The notes: generated by a model from the sequence alone, not told the origin. A DNA stretch of 64,000 bases from Yponomeuta sedellus (GCA_934045075.1 OW203721.1:18582714-18646713), one strand, 5' to 3'; positions 1 through 13,145 are shown, counted from the first letter of the stretch. Program-made: numbers and translations.

Positions 1-2314
1 GACAATTTACATTACTATAGTCAGTAGCACCTACACTAGGCATGACCTGTGTCGTGGGTGCTAATGCTCTAAATATAGATTTACATAGGTGTCTTAGCTT
101 TTAGTTAAAATAATAAAAGATTTAGTGACTCAGTGTGTGTGTGTGTTAATCTATCTATCTTCCATTCCACAGTCAAACCAAGAAATTGGTTTTGTGGGGC
201 CTACCTTATTAAAACATGTAAATAAATACATACATACATCTATCTATAAAGCCCAGCTTTGTGTTACGCTACACACAACGGTCGCACAACCTCTACAGTG
301 TGAAGGAAACGCCGTTCTCAACATAAAGGTGAATTCAGATTTATCAAGGCAAAATCCCTTTTGCTGTCGTTTGTACTTATCCAGCTAATTTTATAAGCGC
401 GGTCTGTTGTAGATTGGCAGAGTGTGAACGTGGCGTTAATCTCGTTATTTTCAGCACGCACCAGTGACGTGGGAACGTTTAATTTTGCCATATTGATGTT
501 GGTCTTAACGTATTATTACCGAATTGATCGTGGCAACATTCGGCGTGGCACAACCTTGCCTGTAATATAATTAAATTTCTTAGTAATATATATTGTGAAC
601 AACATAAATTATATAATGTAATACAAGTATTACTACTGTATATAATTGAACATGAGGTTTTTTATTTTATTCAATAAATTTGTCGTGAGATAAAGAAGTG
701 GCAAGGTAATACCTACATAGGCAATTTTGTACTTGTTTCTAAAATGCAAGTTATGACTTTATTAAGGTAAAATTTTGACTATTACAGTTTCGATTTATGT
801 GTATATGTAATAATAATAGCTTCCGCAAAACACAAACCCGACCCAGATACCCTGTCCTATGGTAACCAGGAAATGACATCATTAACATGGAACCCCGCCC
901 TGACTGTGGCCATTGATACAAATGTACTTAGTGGGTGCCCCTAGTAGCCACCGAACCGATGACCTCCGGCATGGTAATCGGACGTGGCAACGCAGGTGAT
1001 TGAGGCAACTGTAATGGTTGAGTACTTCGAAGTAGTGTTTAATAAATAGTCCTTAATTTCGAAAATTGAGAATAAAATAGATAAATATGCGAGAAAATAG
1101 TTGCTATTGATTTAGCGTCCCACAAATTAAGAATATATAGCAGATTTCTGGTAGCATCATATGCCACCTCTGAAACAGAAATAGAAAGAGGAGTATGTTT
1201 ATGTTTACAAAACGTGGGTTTCAAAAGGCTGCGTATTAAAATATGCACTTAGCAATGACGAGTGACTGTTAGGCAAATGTATGAGGCACGTAAAAGTTTT
1301 TTATACGCCTCCATTTAAGCTGGGGTCACAATTGGCGCATTATATTGCTGGGTTCTCGCTAACAAACGGTTTTTTATGTACACAAAGCGCAGATCAGCCT
1401 TTTTACTTTTGGCGTTTATGTTCAAAACTGAGTGTTGGCAAAGCAGGTGTCAGCTTTAAGCCTATTGAGACATTTGAGCGCATCGAAAACTAAAGGTATT
1501 ATTTGACTGAATCCTTGTAAGGGTGAAAGTTTGTTAAGATCTTTGGATGTTTAATTTTCAAACAAACAATAACGGCTGAACCGAGTTACATGCGACATGC
1601 TATATAGATAGACAATTTGAGACCTGGGGTACTGATATCCCGATAATGCGTTCCCTTAAGATTATTTTATTGTTATCGTAAACTTTTTTAAGCCAAACTC
1701 TACGCTATTTATTTATTTTGTTGCCATGGTAACAAGAATTGTATAAATTGATTCTGTGGTGGTAAGAGGTTTTGCGGGAACCGCTAGTTATTAATTAATT
1801 CGCATAATGGTAATGAAGGTGCTTAATGATAATTGATCATGATATTATATTTTATATGATGTATAAAATACGTTAGTAATTAATATACAACCCAACCTCA
1901 CAAATACTACATCATCTATTAAAATAGGTTGTTCGCACTTTTTTTGCTGAATAAATAAACTACAATTGTTCTTTGATGAATTTCTGATAAATCTCATCCA
2001 TCACACATTATCTAGAGATACAAACAAATATAATGAAAAAAGTCTCACAATGTGGCAAATAAAAAAAATGTACTTAAGAACGTAAACTGTCACGGTGGTC
2101 TAAATGTTACCACTCTTGACCACCGGGACAGAGGTCATGGGCGTAATTCCCACTGGTGGCCACTAGATCAGTACGAATAACCTCAGTCGGTGTGTATTTC
2201 CATGTCTGTAATGTTCATGCCTGGTTAGTCAGTTAGTCATTCTTGACGTTTTCCGCACTTAGCCTCATAGTTGGGCCATTGTGCGGAGCAAGCGCTGCGG
2301 TATGTCAATACTTC
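1..2314. other. No supported gene
   Basis: AT-rich intergenic sequence with a short (GT)n at about 131-144. Weak SINE-like traces near 180-210 and 900-1000. Short open frames lack codon bias or recognisable motifs. Confidence 0.6.
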
Positions 2315-2485
2315 AGACACTGTGGTTTCCTTATGGGTTTTCCTTGACCGTCAGCGAGTGGTATTTCTACTAAAACTTCATAAATGTACATAACTTGGAA
2401 AACAAAGTCATTGGTACATGCCGAGGTTCAAACCCACAGCCTCCCAGAAGCCGGCGTGCCACACTGTTCAGCTACCACCACGTCT
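2315..2485 (-). mobile_element. tRNA-derived SINE, 5' half, reverse copy
   Basis: It shows the tRNA-like head in reverse (CCGAGGTTCAAACCCACAGC, then GTTCAGCTACCACCACG) and the AAAACAAAGTCATTGGTAC block. Confidence 0.55.
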
Positions 2486-4016
2486 AAGTTACTATAGCAT
2501 ATTCATTGTTTTGTTGATTCTATAGAAATGAACCGTCCACCTTTTATTGAAGTCGTTTAAAACGAGTTGACGATAACTAACCACACAAAGAGACCTTTGC
2601 AAACGGGACATTTTCTAAAAAGAATATCGTCTTACAGGTAGGTTCTTCCTTTTCTATTGTTTGTGTTTCCGTTTTATTTTCGGCGCCCTTAAGGCTATCT
2701 TATATCTTTGTTTCGTTAAATCGATGATGACTAAAGATCTCTTAACAGCACCTCGACTCTTACGTTATAGGTGACTGCCAAAAATGGACCAACATGTTCC
2801 AAAATTAAATTGAAGTGTCACTGTGCATGAATAGGGGTGAAGAACATACAAAACCGCACACCAAAATAATTAGATTGCCTCTCCATAACTGGAGGTTGGC
2901 AGTCAGCTCTTTACAATAGCATCTCTTCAGTGCGAAATGTGGTTACAAAGCTTATAAGAAAAAAAGAGTGCTACAAAGTGAGGCTGATTTAAAAAAATAT
3001 GAAGTTGTGCTTACATTGAGTTTTTTTTTGGAAAATACCTTTATTTTAGAGCAATAAATAATCGTAAGTACTTCGCACTAAAAATAATATTTTAACGCAA
3101 TTCAATCATTGTTTTCAGCCCATATATAACTCACTGCAGGGCACAAGTATTTTCTCAGAGAGAGAGTATAGGCTTAATTACCACGCGTGTCCACCGCGAA
3201 TTGGCAATTTCAAGCTAATTCAACATCAGATACTCAGGTTTCATTGCGATGTTTTCCTTACTCCACTGTTAGCAAGAGGTATTTTTACTATAACTTCGCA
3301 TAATGTACAGACAGAACTTAAAAAACAAAGTTATTGGTTGACATGACGGGATTCGTCCCACGGCCTCCCGCTTGATAAGCCGTTGTTCTAACCCTCCGCT
3401 ATCAACCCTTATTTCATTCAGTTCGAAATATTTTTTGATACCGACACAATAATCTAAAAATATTATTTTACAAAATAACTAAAATACCGATAAATGCTTG
3501 ATACATGATAATACGTTATTAGCTATTAGTGAGGTCGAAATCTGCGTCCAACTTGTATGCAGTGTTCTGTACTTGGTGACTAGCATTATTTATCGACATA
3601 CGAGTACTATCCATGTTACGAAAACTTTACTGTTGTAAAAAAACATAATTGTCACTATTATTCCTGTTTCAAAATGGCCGCTTCATTAAGGTCAATCTCA
3701 AATATTTATAAAATAAAAATAAATGCATGAGATTTTTAGCCGCACTTTGTATACAGTGAACGGCCCAGTACCGCCATACCTACGCCGCAGTACACCTACT
3801 CTAAGAATTATTAGAAACAAAAGTGACGCTGAATGTAACTTTTCACTTCTAATAATCATAATAATATGGTCTTAGCAGTAGAAGCGCGGTCGTTTTCCTT
3901 TGTGGTAGAACGTTTGCCTCACATTATTAAGTTTGTACTGACTTTATTCTCAATGTTACGTACATTTGTGAATTAGCAGTAGTAATACCACTCACTAGAG
4001 TTGAAATAAAACATTT
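2486..4016. other. Intergenic, one SINE only
   Basis: Apart from the reverse SINE at 3125-3410 I see no coding or structured signal. Confidence 0.6.
3125..3410 (-). mobile_element. tRNA-derived SINE, reverse copy
   Basis: Reverse-oriented copy from the CTGCAGGGCACAAG end to the tRNA-like end (GGGATTCGTCCCACGGCC). Diverged. Confidence 0.55.
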
Positions 4017-4942
4017 ATGAAGACGCTTCAGAGTCTGTGGTGTTCATATACCTTGAAATTATTATTTATAAAGAAATTATTATATAACTTATTATTAGAA
4101 AAAACATCAATGGAAAAAACTATTTCGAATCAAAGCCGAAAAATTAATGAGCTAATGACCTTATGTTCAAGTAGTGTATCGAATAAATCATTCAAAGCAA
4201 AATGCTCTACATCGAAAAAGAGGAAAAAATCTAAAAGAGAACCAATTGTTACACCAGAAATAAGAAGCAATAATGCATCCATAGACGTAAATCAAAACCT
4301 AGAGGAGAAAACTTTAGAGAATCAAAACCAGAAATCATCGAAAAATATACCAAAAACAAAATGCAACAAAAAAAGAATACTCATATTAGCTGATCAACAA
4401 AGTGAAGGCCTACAACAAGCTTTGCAAAAATTAATGGACCATAACTATAAGATTTTTTGTTTTTGGAAGAGTGATGCTTCGCTAGAAGAAATAATAAGTA
4501 CCTGCCAAAGGGAAGTCTCTACTCTAACTTTAAATGATTTTGTAATAATTGTAGGGGGTATGAATGATAAAAATCCATACAACTCAAACACGAGCTCCTT
4601 ATATGGCTAAACTCAGTTGTAAATACAAACATTATAATATCCGAGCTACCAAAGAATGGAGTTCTAAATGGTAAATTGTTAAATTTCGATATTAGAAAAA
4701 TATGTAATGGCTTTGCAAATACAGTCTTTATGGAGATAAATTACGGTGGATTATGGCATGGGTCAAAATATTTTACGTCAAACATGAGTCTTGCAATATT
4801 ACGAGAAATCATGCACAAAAATGCATCTGGTTACGACTACAACGATCATCGGAACCATATTAATAGCACTAACTCGTTCCATAGCATGCAGTCGATCGTA
4901 AGTCTACGGCGAAGTCAAATACAGAAGGATGCTTTTTTATGA
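4017..4942 (+). pseudogene. LINE ORF1-like region with esterase-like motif
   Basis: The first part (4017-4610) is Lys/Ser-rich, then has RILILADQQSEGL and DFVIIVGGMND, which resemble blocks I and III of the SGNH/GDSL-type esterase found in ORF1 of some CR1-group LINEs. A stop near 4608 separates it from a continuation (4676-4942). The assignment is from motif resemblance only. Confidence 0.5.
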
Positions 4943-7900
4943 ATGAAAAAACTAGTGATAATATACGATTAATGCACCAAAATATAGCTGGTTTCTTTAG
5001 CAAAAAAGATATGTTACATATTGCAATATCTGAACTAAGTAATGACAATAAAACTATAGATATAATATGCTTATCTGAAACATTCATACAAAGCAACCAT
5101 GAAACAAACATACAATTGAAAGGTTTTGTATTGGGGGCATAATTTTGCAGGCAAAATAAAAAACTAGGCGGAGTCTGTATATTACACAATGGAGGCATAG
5201 AGGCGAAAGAGCATACTCTTACTAGGGAGCTTGCAACAGAACTATCATTCGAATGTTGTGGGATAGAAATCGTGCAATATAAATTAATTATGTACAGAAT
5301 GTATGTACAGAATACCTGGGTCAGATGCAGGCATATTTCTACAAAAATTACAAATACTCCTTAAAACAGATTAAAAAACAAAATAACTAAATATAATCTT
5401 ATATTAACAGGCGATGGGAATATCGACACACTAAAAAACACTAAACTATCTCAAGAATTAAACCAACTTCTGGAAAACTACAATCTTACTTTCCATATTA
5501 ACGCACCTACTAGATTAAATACGTGTATTGATCATTTTGTCAGCAACATTGAGAAAGCCGAAGGTGAAACTGTTCCAGTGTGTTTGTCAGACCACAATAC
5601 AGCTCAAATACTGACTGTACCAGTCATAAAACGCATCTCAGCACTAATTCATTGGTATGAAAAAACGAAAGACTATAGTACAGCAAATATCCTTAAATTT
5701 AAACAGTGCATAGGAAGCTACTCATGGTCAAAAGTTCTTAATTGCAACGACATTGAAACCGCATTTGATATTTTTTATGCTGATCTGAAATTACTCTACA
5801 ACTTAAACTTTCTCAAATTTAGAGTTAGAATTTCAACTAGGACGAACAATAAAATGAAATGGCGGACGAAGGGAATAAGGAGGTCATATTGTGAAAGATA
5901 AAAATATGTACAAAACTTACTCTAAACTTTTAAAGAAATGTATATATGCTGCACAAAAAACAACGAACTGTGACACTAAATGCTAGAAATAAATGTAAAG
6001 CCACTTGGGACCTGATAAAAAACAAAGATTACACCGTAGAACAGATGAACTATCTAACTGTAAATAATAAAAAAAATGATGACCCGAAAGACATAGCTGC
6101 ACTTTTTAATGAACATTTTATCAACTTACCAAATATTAAAAGAGGGAATCAAAATAATGCATCAAAAGATAATAAACTAACTACAAACAACTCTAGTATA
6201 TTTCTAAGACCCACTGGCGTAGCGGAAATACAAGAAATAATAAAAAAACCTCAATAACACAGGATCTACGGGTCATGATGAAATTTGCACAAGAGTAATC
6301 AAAACTTGTGCAATCGAATTATCTCCGATCCTGACATATCTAATCAATCTATCCTTCCAAAACGGTATATTTCCAACCCCTTTAAAGACTTCTATCGTGA
6401 AACCATTACATAAAAAAGGCAACAAAGATGACATGAATAATTACAGACCAATTACTCTTATCTCCATACTGGCTAAAATTTTTGAGAAAGCAATGCATAG
6501 GAGAATAACATACGTTTCTATTAAGATACGGTATAATAAAAACAGAACAATATGGGTTCCAAAAAGACAAGTCAACAACTCAAGCCTGTTTCTCAGTAAT
6601 CAAGCAAATTTCACACTACATGGACAAAAAAGTACCGTATTAGCTATTTTATTTGATATGAGTAAAGCTTTCGATTGCGTCTGCCACAAAACTCTGCTGG
6701 CGAAGCTCGAATCGTACGGGATTCGTGGTCAAGCATATAACTGGCTAAAGAGCTACCTGGAAGATAGAGCACAATGTGTGGAAATTAATAAACTGAACAA
6801 ATCCCTAGAAAAAACAAGTTACAGATCTAAATTTAAAACTAATAAATTTTTATTTATTAGTTTTAAAAAATTTATTAGTTTTAAGCAGTTTTAAGTAGTT
6901 TTAAGCAGCATTTTGGGATCACTATTGTTCTTATTATACTTAAATGATTTACCGGATATCTCAAAATATCCCTGCATCTTATTTGCAGATGACATATCTG
7001 TCATCATACACAAAGCCTTAATGACAGATTTTTTTTTAAATTAGCCATGGCTGTGTCCCACTGCTGGGCAAAGGCCTCCCCTTCAGATTTCCACTCCTCT
7101 TTGCTGACGGCCAATGCTTCCCACCCAGGTAAATATTTGGTCAGGTCGTCACACCATCTCCGCCTTGGTCTGCCTCGTCGTCGGTAGCCATCGCACGGGA
7201 CCCAATCAGTGACGATTTTCGCCCACCTTTCCGGCTCCATACGTCTGACATGGCCAGCCCAGCTCCACTTGAGCTTAGCGGTCGCAATTCCAACGTCAGT
7301 GATCTTGGTTTTGGCGCGCAGCATGGTGTTCCGGATTTCATCAATCTTTTTTACACCAAGCATGCTGCGCTCCATTGCCCTTTGGCAATGGAGATGACAG
7401 ATTATGAAGCAGAAATTAATGATGCAATAGGAAATATAGTGAATTGGTTAAATGGAAATGATTTGCAAGTAAACTTTTCAAAAACAAAATTTATACAATT
7501 TTACAACAAAAACGGAAAATCTATCAAACTGAAAGTGTCTTACGATAACCATCTTATTATGGAATCAACTACAGCCAGATTCCTCGGCATTGAATTAGAC
7601 TCGCAGCTGTCATGGAAGCAACATGTAAGATTGGTCTGCAATAGAATCAACAGTTTTGTTTATCCATTGCAAAGAATAACCAAAATATATGACCAGAAGA
7701 CTGCGTTGATGGCGTATCACGCATATCTGGGTTCTATTCTAAGATATGGGCTTATAGTATGGGGAAACTCAGTTGATATGAATCAGGCTTTTATTATTCA
7801 GAAAAAGTGTATAAGAGCCATATGTGGAGCTAAGCCTTTATTAGATACATGTCGACCACTTTTCAAGAAACTAAATATACTGCCACTGCCCGCCTTATAT

Positions 7901-8170
7901 ATATTTGAAGTGTGCCTATACGTAAAGAAAAATATTAGGGACTTCCAAGTAAAAGATTGCGCATTCTCTGCTATAGATACCCAAATCGTTTGGCCGGATT
8001 ACCTCATAAAACAACATAATTTGCGAAAAATTGCCACTACATGTCAATCAAACTGTATAATGCCCTACCAGAATCTATATCCAATCTGCAATTTAGGATA
8101 TTCAAAAAGAAATTGTTTATAAGTTTATGTGAGAATTCCAGTTATAAAATTGAAGATTTTTTAAAATTAA
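4939..8170 (+). pseudogene. LINE ORF2 (endonuclease and reverse transcriptase), broken
   Basis: Endonuclease fragments (4939-5560), linker (5578-6257), fingers and palm (6397-7020) and thumb/C-terminal domain (7404-8170) lie in several frames. The RT catalytic LFADD box is intact at about 6978-6995. Around 6830-6905 an A/T-rich repeat of TTTTAAG(C/T)AG-like units has expanded inside the RT and shifted the frame. Confidence 0.8.
7031..7393 (-). mobile_element. Nested 3' end of a second LINE
   Basis: A 363-bp insertion in reverse orientation, flanked by the 10-bp duplication atgacagatt (7021-7030 and 7394-7403). The minus strand reads MLGVKKIDEIRNTMLRAKTK, then WAGHVRRMEPERWAK and GRRRRGRPRRRW. 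These are typical C-terminal residues of RTE-like insect LINEs. The 3' end is an A run (7031-7038 on the plus strand as T). Confidence 0.88.
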
Positions 8171-8262
8171 AATTATAATCTGAATTTAATGTACCCACTA
8201 TTGATACTATTTTTATATTTTGTTGTGATGTACATCATTTTCTATTCTGTCTATTTTTTTTA

Positions 8263-8293
<31 letters not shown>

Positions 8294-9179
8294 ATTTTTT
8301 ACTTTAATGATATTATGTTTGAATCAATGAAAAGAAAAATGTAACATAATAATTTAAGAATTTTATAATTTTATTTCAATAATATACAATTGTAATTTAA
8401 TAAGTTGATATTGACTCTTAAATACCAACAGGTAAAAACAAGTGCAATATTACTGCAAACAATTTTGCATGCCAGATACTAGCGCATCACGCATGCTCTT
8501 AACTATTGTAATTTACTTACATAAAATTTACCGTGTATGCTTGCAAATGAATAAATAATAAATTCCTGATCAGTGGTAATATTCGCTCTCTTTCTTTCTG
8601 GGAGAAGGCCTGTTTCCTACAGTAGGAATAGAATCCTAAGCAAGAACTGACATTTCCACGAAGTCTTTAAGTTCCTAAGCCCTGGTGGTAAATTATAGCT
8701 ATTCAAATTCTACCAGAACAGAAACACGTAGATTTAAAAAAGTAAGCAGTAATAAGATTAGACCTGGAATAGTAGGTTTTACAAATTACGGTCTTAGTTT
8801 AAATACATTGGGTGAGAATTAAGAAAGTTATAGGTGACGTCCTACCTATAGGACGACAGGGCTTGGGGGGATAATAATAATTGATCCTCCGGATGTGCCA
8901 CCGCCTTACTTCCGGAATTGTCTGCGGGTGAGGCACGTACTCAGTACGCGTCGACGTACGCCAGCATAGCCTTTATATACCTAACTAGGCACAGTTTGCT
9001 CAACGAATTACCGCGTGCCTCCCAGACTGTTGTTCTTTCTTTTTGACGGGGAATATTGAGTGAGCTGTGTTGTAGAACAAAAGAGTAGGAAGTGAACTTT
9101 TCAGTGAGCCCAAGTTTTCACGTTTCTTATTTACTTACATTTTTGGGTCTATCCTATTTGGATAAACATTTTACGGTGT

Positions 9180-9480
9180 TATTTATGAAAAAAGGTAGCG
9201 GCGGTAGAAAAATGGACTCGGAAGCGAGAGATCCTGGCTCGATTGTGGTACAGGCATATACCAATGACTTTGTTTTCTAAGTTATGTACATTTGTAAAGT
9301 TATAATAGCATTACCACTCGCTAACGCGAAGGAAAATATCGTGAGGAAATCTGAGTGTCTGGGCTGTTCAAATACCTCAGCACTTGGGATTACCAATCTG
9401 CGGTGGGCACACGTGGTAATTAAGCCCAATCTATCTCCCTAGAGAAGGCCTGTGCCCTGCAGGGGAACCTTTATAGACTA
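9180..9480 (+). mobile_element. Lepidopteran-type tRNA-derived SINE
   Basis: It contains ACCAATGACTTTGTTTTC, then ACCACTCGCTAACGCG and ends GGCCTGTGCCCTGCAGGGG. Related pieces occur at 2315-2485 (-), 3125-3410 (-), 31925-32000 (+) and 32290-32620 (+). The tRNA-like B box is visible in reverse at 2428-2445 (GAGGTTCAAACCC). Confidence 0.6.
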
Positions 9481-9752
9481 CATAAAAAGTACCTAATAAC
9501 ATGATTCCTCTTAAACGCTAAGAGATAGTTTAAATATAGTGTGGTTACGTCTTCCTCTTTACCATAGACTATTTAATTGCCTTGGAGTAGCGTTTTAAGG
9601 AATCGTGATATAAATAAGACCGTTAGTTTTTTTATGATACCTAACTACCTGAGTTTGTTTAGTTATTAGAGACTCAAGAGGGCTTGGCAAGAGACACAGT
9701 GTTCTTTTCATTGTAGCGATTTTTTTAGTGTCTATTAGTTTTCAAACCAATG

Positions 9753-9945
9753 GCGATGGCAGTCGTTAAGCCATGTCAGAGGCCTTACGGGCGGCTTGAT
9801 AACTTCTGACAGTAAGACCCACCACTATCTTACAATCCTCCACCAACCCGGAATTGGTCTCCCTGGTAAAGTATAGCCTAATCTTCCTGCGTCGCAGGAA
9901 GAGACTCGTGCCTCGGGTACATACTAATGGTTGATATCACTCATA
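9753..9945 (-). mobile_element. Family A retroposon, 5' part
   Basis: Reverse-oriented copy from GTTGATATC (5' end) to the GCCATGTCAGAGG block. The 3' part is missing. Confidence 0.65.
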
Positions 9946-10379
9946 TCACAGTTTTCAAAACTATTTTAACATTGCTCTTTTTTACTTTACCTAATACATC
10001 ACCACTTGTGGTCATTGGCGTGGTTCTACATGGAGGAGTAGTCTAAAAGCTTTATGTCTCGATCGATGAGGGATGGTGAGAGGATGTCAGTTTGTACTGA
10101 AAGCGGCAAAAGTAAACGGAGAGTCGACATACATGAAGTTATTTTGTAGAGTTTTCTTCGGACAGTTGAAAGAAACATCACTACTTATGAACTAAAAAAA
10201 ATCACTGATGAACTAAAATTTTCGTGAGCCCACACATTATTGTTTCGAATCATGATTAACATGATTGACTTAACATGATTACTTGATTATGTTGTCGGAA
10301 GAGCCCGACTGGGTTAATCAAGTAAGGTAATCCGGATTCAAATAGTCACAACAGTCACAACTCATATTTTGATTCAATA

Positions 10380-10748
10380 TTAAGGTGCTTCAGGGTGCTA
10401 ACTAGCGCTACCGATTGAAAAAATATATAACTTGTGTTGTAATACGTTTTTATTTCAAAGTGAACATTAGAAATCTTAAAAACTGTGACAACTATTTCTA
10501 GAACCTACAGTCTAGAACCTACAATCAACAACCAGGGACTTTAATCACTTTCCGCCAAAAACGGCCATTTTTAGCGGAAATCGATTAAAGTTCTAATTTT
10601 ATTGATCATAGGTTCTAGACTGTAAGTTCTAAAAATAGTAAGCGCAGTTTTTAAGATTTCTAATGTTCACTTTGAAATAAAAACGTATTGTAAAACAACT
10701 TATGATTTTTATTCCATTGGTGCTAATTAGCGCCCCGACACGCCTTAA
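10380..10748. mobile_element. Palindromic MITE flanked by TTAA
   Basis: TTAA occurs at both ends (10380-10383, 10745-10748) and the whole 369 bp folds on itself with arms of about 180 bp. The best-matching stretch is AACATTAGAAATCTTAAAAA at 10464 and its inverse near 10650. A related end lies at about 34566-34640 (TTAAGGCGCTTAGGG). TTAA duplication suggests a piggyBac-type transposase. Confidence 0.75.
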
Positions 10749-11123
10749 TAACAACTTGAAAACGCCAAAAGTTCTTTTTCAAAATGAGCACTAAACAAAA
10801 ACTTTAGTTCGCTAATTATAACATTAGATGGCGCTGATGGTATTCTTTGTCATGATGTTTGTGTCCATAATCCGCTATTTGACCCGTATCAAATTTGACG
10901 CGATAAATGAATATTTCCTGTAGTATTTAACGTAAGAAACCGAAATATATTGATTTTGCTAAGTAAGTATGCAGGTTAGCTGCAAAATTTGCAAAGTAAA
11001 AAAAATTTTTCTTCGTTTAATTCGTAACGGCGAAAACGCTATCCGCCATCTTGAAACATCTAAAGTATGTAAACAAACATCTTTCAGACAGAGCCAGTGA
11101 ACATTGAATATTATAGGACTTAC

Positions 11124-11270
11124 ATCAAAGTGATCTTCACATAAATACACCCGAGTTTCAATTGATAAAGAGTCGGGGTCTCTTTTGGCAAGTTTGAGCC
11201 AAGTTTTTCGAATGTTTATTTCACTGGGTACACGAATCCACAACTTCCCGGGGGTCTTTATTGACGGGTT
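11124..11270 (-). CDS. THAP-domain exon (orphan)
   Basis: The minus strand encodes PGKLWIRVPSEINIRKTW and TRVYLCEDHFD, matching the second half of a THAP zinc finger (W at the core, then C..H). The GAT|GTAAGT donor at 11123 is strong. The upstream CxxC half and the rest of the protein are not seen nearby, so the upper border is uncertain. THAP domains occur in P-element-type transposases and in host regulators. Confidence 0.5.
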
Positions 11271-12286
11271 TTTTCATTCTCGAACAATGCAATAATGATA
11301 ATTGGTATATTTTAGATGTAAATTCGTTATTTCACTATGCTCAGAGATCACTTACAGAAAATTGAATGTCAAACTTTGTTTACAATTTTTTGGACATGAT
11401 TTTTTCAAACCATAGACAAAAATGGCTGCCCGTGTTTTTGGCTGTTTAGGAAAATAAAGTTTTAAAATATATTCTTATGTTACTTTTAGGTTTAAAAAAA
11501 TATACTAAAATATTTTTTGGTCTAATGAAAGAGTTATTTAGCGTTTAAGACTTACTTGAAAAGAGAGTCAAATAGCGGATTGTTGACCATCAAGTAGTCG
11601 AGCCGGTTTTTTATTTGTTTTTATTAGGTTTTTCACGAAGAGATCCAGAAATGGAAATTACCACTTAATATAGAGGTTTAAAGGTGCATGTATCTGATTG
11701 AGAAAGTATCACCACATCACTTAAGGCCAGTTTCTGAACTGAGAATTTCACTGAGTAAATACTTAAGTAACGTTCTGTCGCGCTCTCGCTATGTCCATTT
11801 TTGAGTCTGGAAAATGTTTGAAAAATGTTTTCTTCTGTAATTGAAAAACGTATTTGATGTTTTTTTGGTGGAATTGATTGTGTACCCGAAATAAATCTTT
11901 TCTTTACCTTTATCTTTATCTATGTTATCTCTTTGCTGAGAAATTCGAAGAGACAGCACTACAGTTAAGTATTTGCTTAGCGAAATTCTCAATTTAGAAA
12001 CTGCCCTTAACCTCTTATCTCTAGGCGTTTTTTAATTGCGGGAAGATGCACATTTATACAGCTTTACTATTCGCTATATTGGCATGGGAATCAGACTAAG
12101 CATATTTTATAAAAGGTAGGTATTAAACACATCACGCATGTTTACACATCGTTAACATGGTTAATAAATTATGATAATTAATTTAAGCATATTTATGTAT
12201 GGTTATGGTTTCGTGGAAGAACTTGCATTTACTAGTGAGGCCGTTACTACTAGTATATTTTTAAATAATTTCTGTCACTGTAATTT

Positions 12287-12323
12287 CTGTGTACATTAAA
12301 TAAAGAGTATTCTATCTATCTTA
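12287..12323 (+). mobile_element. LINE tail ending in ATCT repeats
   Basis: TACATTAAATAAAGAGTATT followed by a short ATCT run, the same kind of 3' end as the LINE beside the TAGA array. A reverse relative lies at 27223-27260. Confidence 0.45.
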
Positions 12324-12766
12324 AGTAGTAAATGATATCCGGGTAGATTTAGGGTACTTATTAGACATATGTACTTACAGCAAGACCTCTTTTTCTTGGT
12401 TCAGCACTGTAGTGGTGAGAGATGACCTGAAAATGAACAAAATAGTATAGAACTTATAGTAGGTCCAACCGTTTATTAAACTTTTGACAGCTCGATTCGG
12501 TGATAAACAATCAAGTTACCGATTTCATTAATTATAATTTATAAGTTTTAATCGATCGATTTAATAATTTATTTTGATATTTATTATAGTTTGTCTGTCT
12601 TAGCGTGATAAACTAAAAAGTACCTAATGGATTCTCATATTATTTTTGTTTGTAATAATTGAACATAATTTCTCATAGTATAACAGCCTTATTTATAAAA
12701 ACACATCCATTAATACAGTCCAAAAACTCCGTCTAAAATAGTCTGTGTCTAAATTTTTTCTTTCGA

Positions 12767-13145
12767 CATCAACCCTTGTATGTCCACACTGCTGGGGCAC
12801 GGGTCTCTTCTTGCATCGTAGGAACGTTAGGCCATACTCCACCACGGGGACCAAGTGCGGGTTGGTGGAGGATTGTAAGACAGTGGCAAGCCTTACTGTC
12901 AGAAGTTATCAAGCCGCCCATAAGGCCTTCGTCGTCGTCGTCGTCAGGCTATACTAGTCCATTACTGGACACAGCCCTACCCTAAAGAGCGCCACTGAGT
13001 CGCCTTTTACGACACGCGCGGGAAGAATTTTTGTTGGTGCTATTCTCTAGGCCGACACCCCACAGCAATAAGGCCTTCAACATGGCTTAACTGCCATTAC
13101 ATGACAGCCGGCACCGACGGCTTAACGTGCCTTGCGAAGCACGGC
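12767..13145 (+). mobile_element. Family A retroposon interrupted by a family B fragment
   Basis: The family A body is split by a block from (CGT)n at about 12927 to 13070. That block carries the CAGGCTATACTAGTCCA family B consensus. Both outer parts of family A remain, including TGCCTTGCGAAGCACGG at the 3' side. Confidence 0.7.

Larger units (their letters stand above)
4017..8260 (+). mobile_element. CR1-like non-LTR retrotransposon, degenerate
   Basis: An ORF1-like part (4017-4942) is followed by an endonuclease start and a broken ORF2 (4939-8170). It contains an AP-endonuclease opening (RLMHQNIAGFFSKKD, LSETFI), RT motifs (NNYRPITLIS, DMSKAFDCV, LFADDISVII near 6980) and a typical C-terminus (KLYNALPESI, near 8050). 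Many stops and frameshifts. The 3' end runs into (ATT)n at 8262-8292. It is interrupted by a nested LINE end at 7031-7393. Confidence 0.85.
8293..10379. other. Intergenic with repeats
   Basis: Holds the SINE at 9180-9480 and family A piece at 9753-9945. The rest (8293-9180, 9946-10379) shows nothing I can name. Confidence 0.6.
10749..12766. other. Intergenic with THAP-like exon
   Basis: Except for 11124-11270 and the LINE tail at 12287-12323, I see no supported feature. Confidence 0.55.

Noticed and set aside
125..388. Plus-strand open frame of 87 codons near the window start
   Set aside because: It begins in a GT microsatellite and runs through SINE-like sequence. No coding signal.
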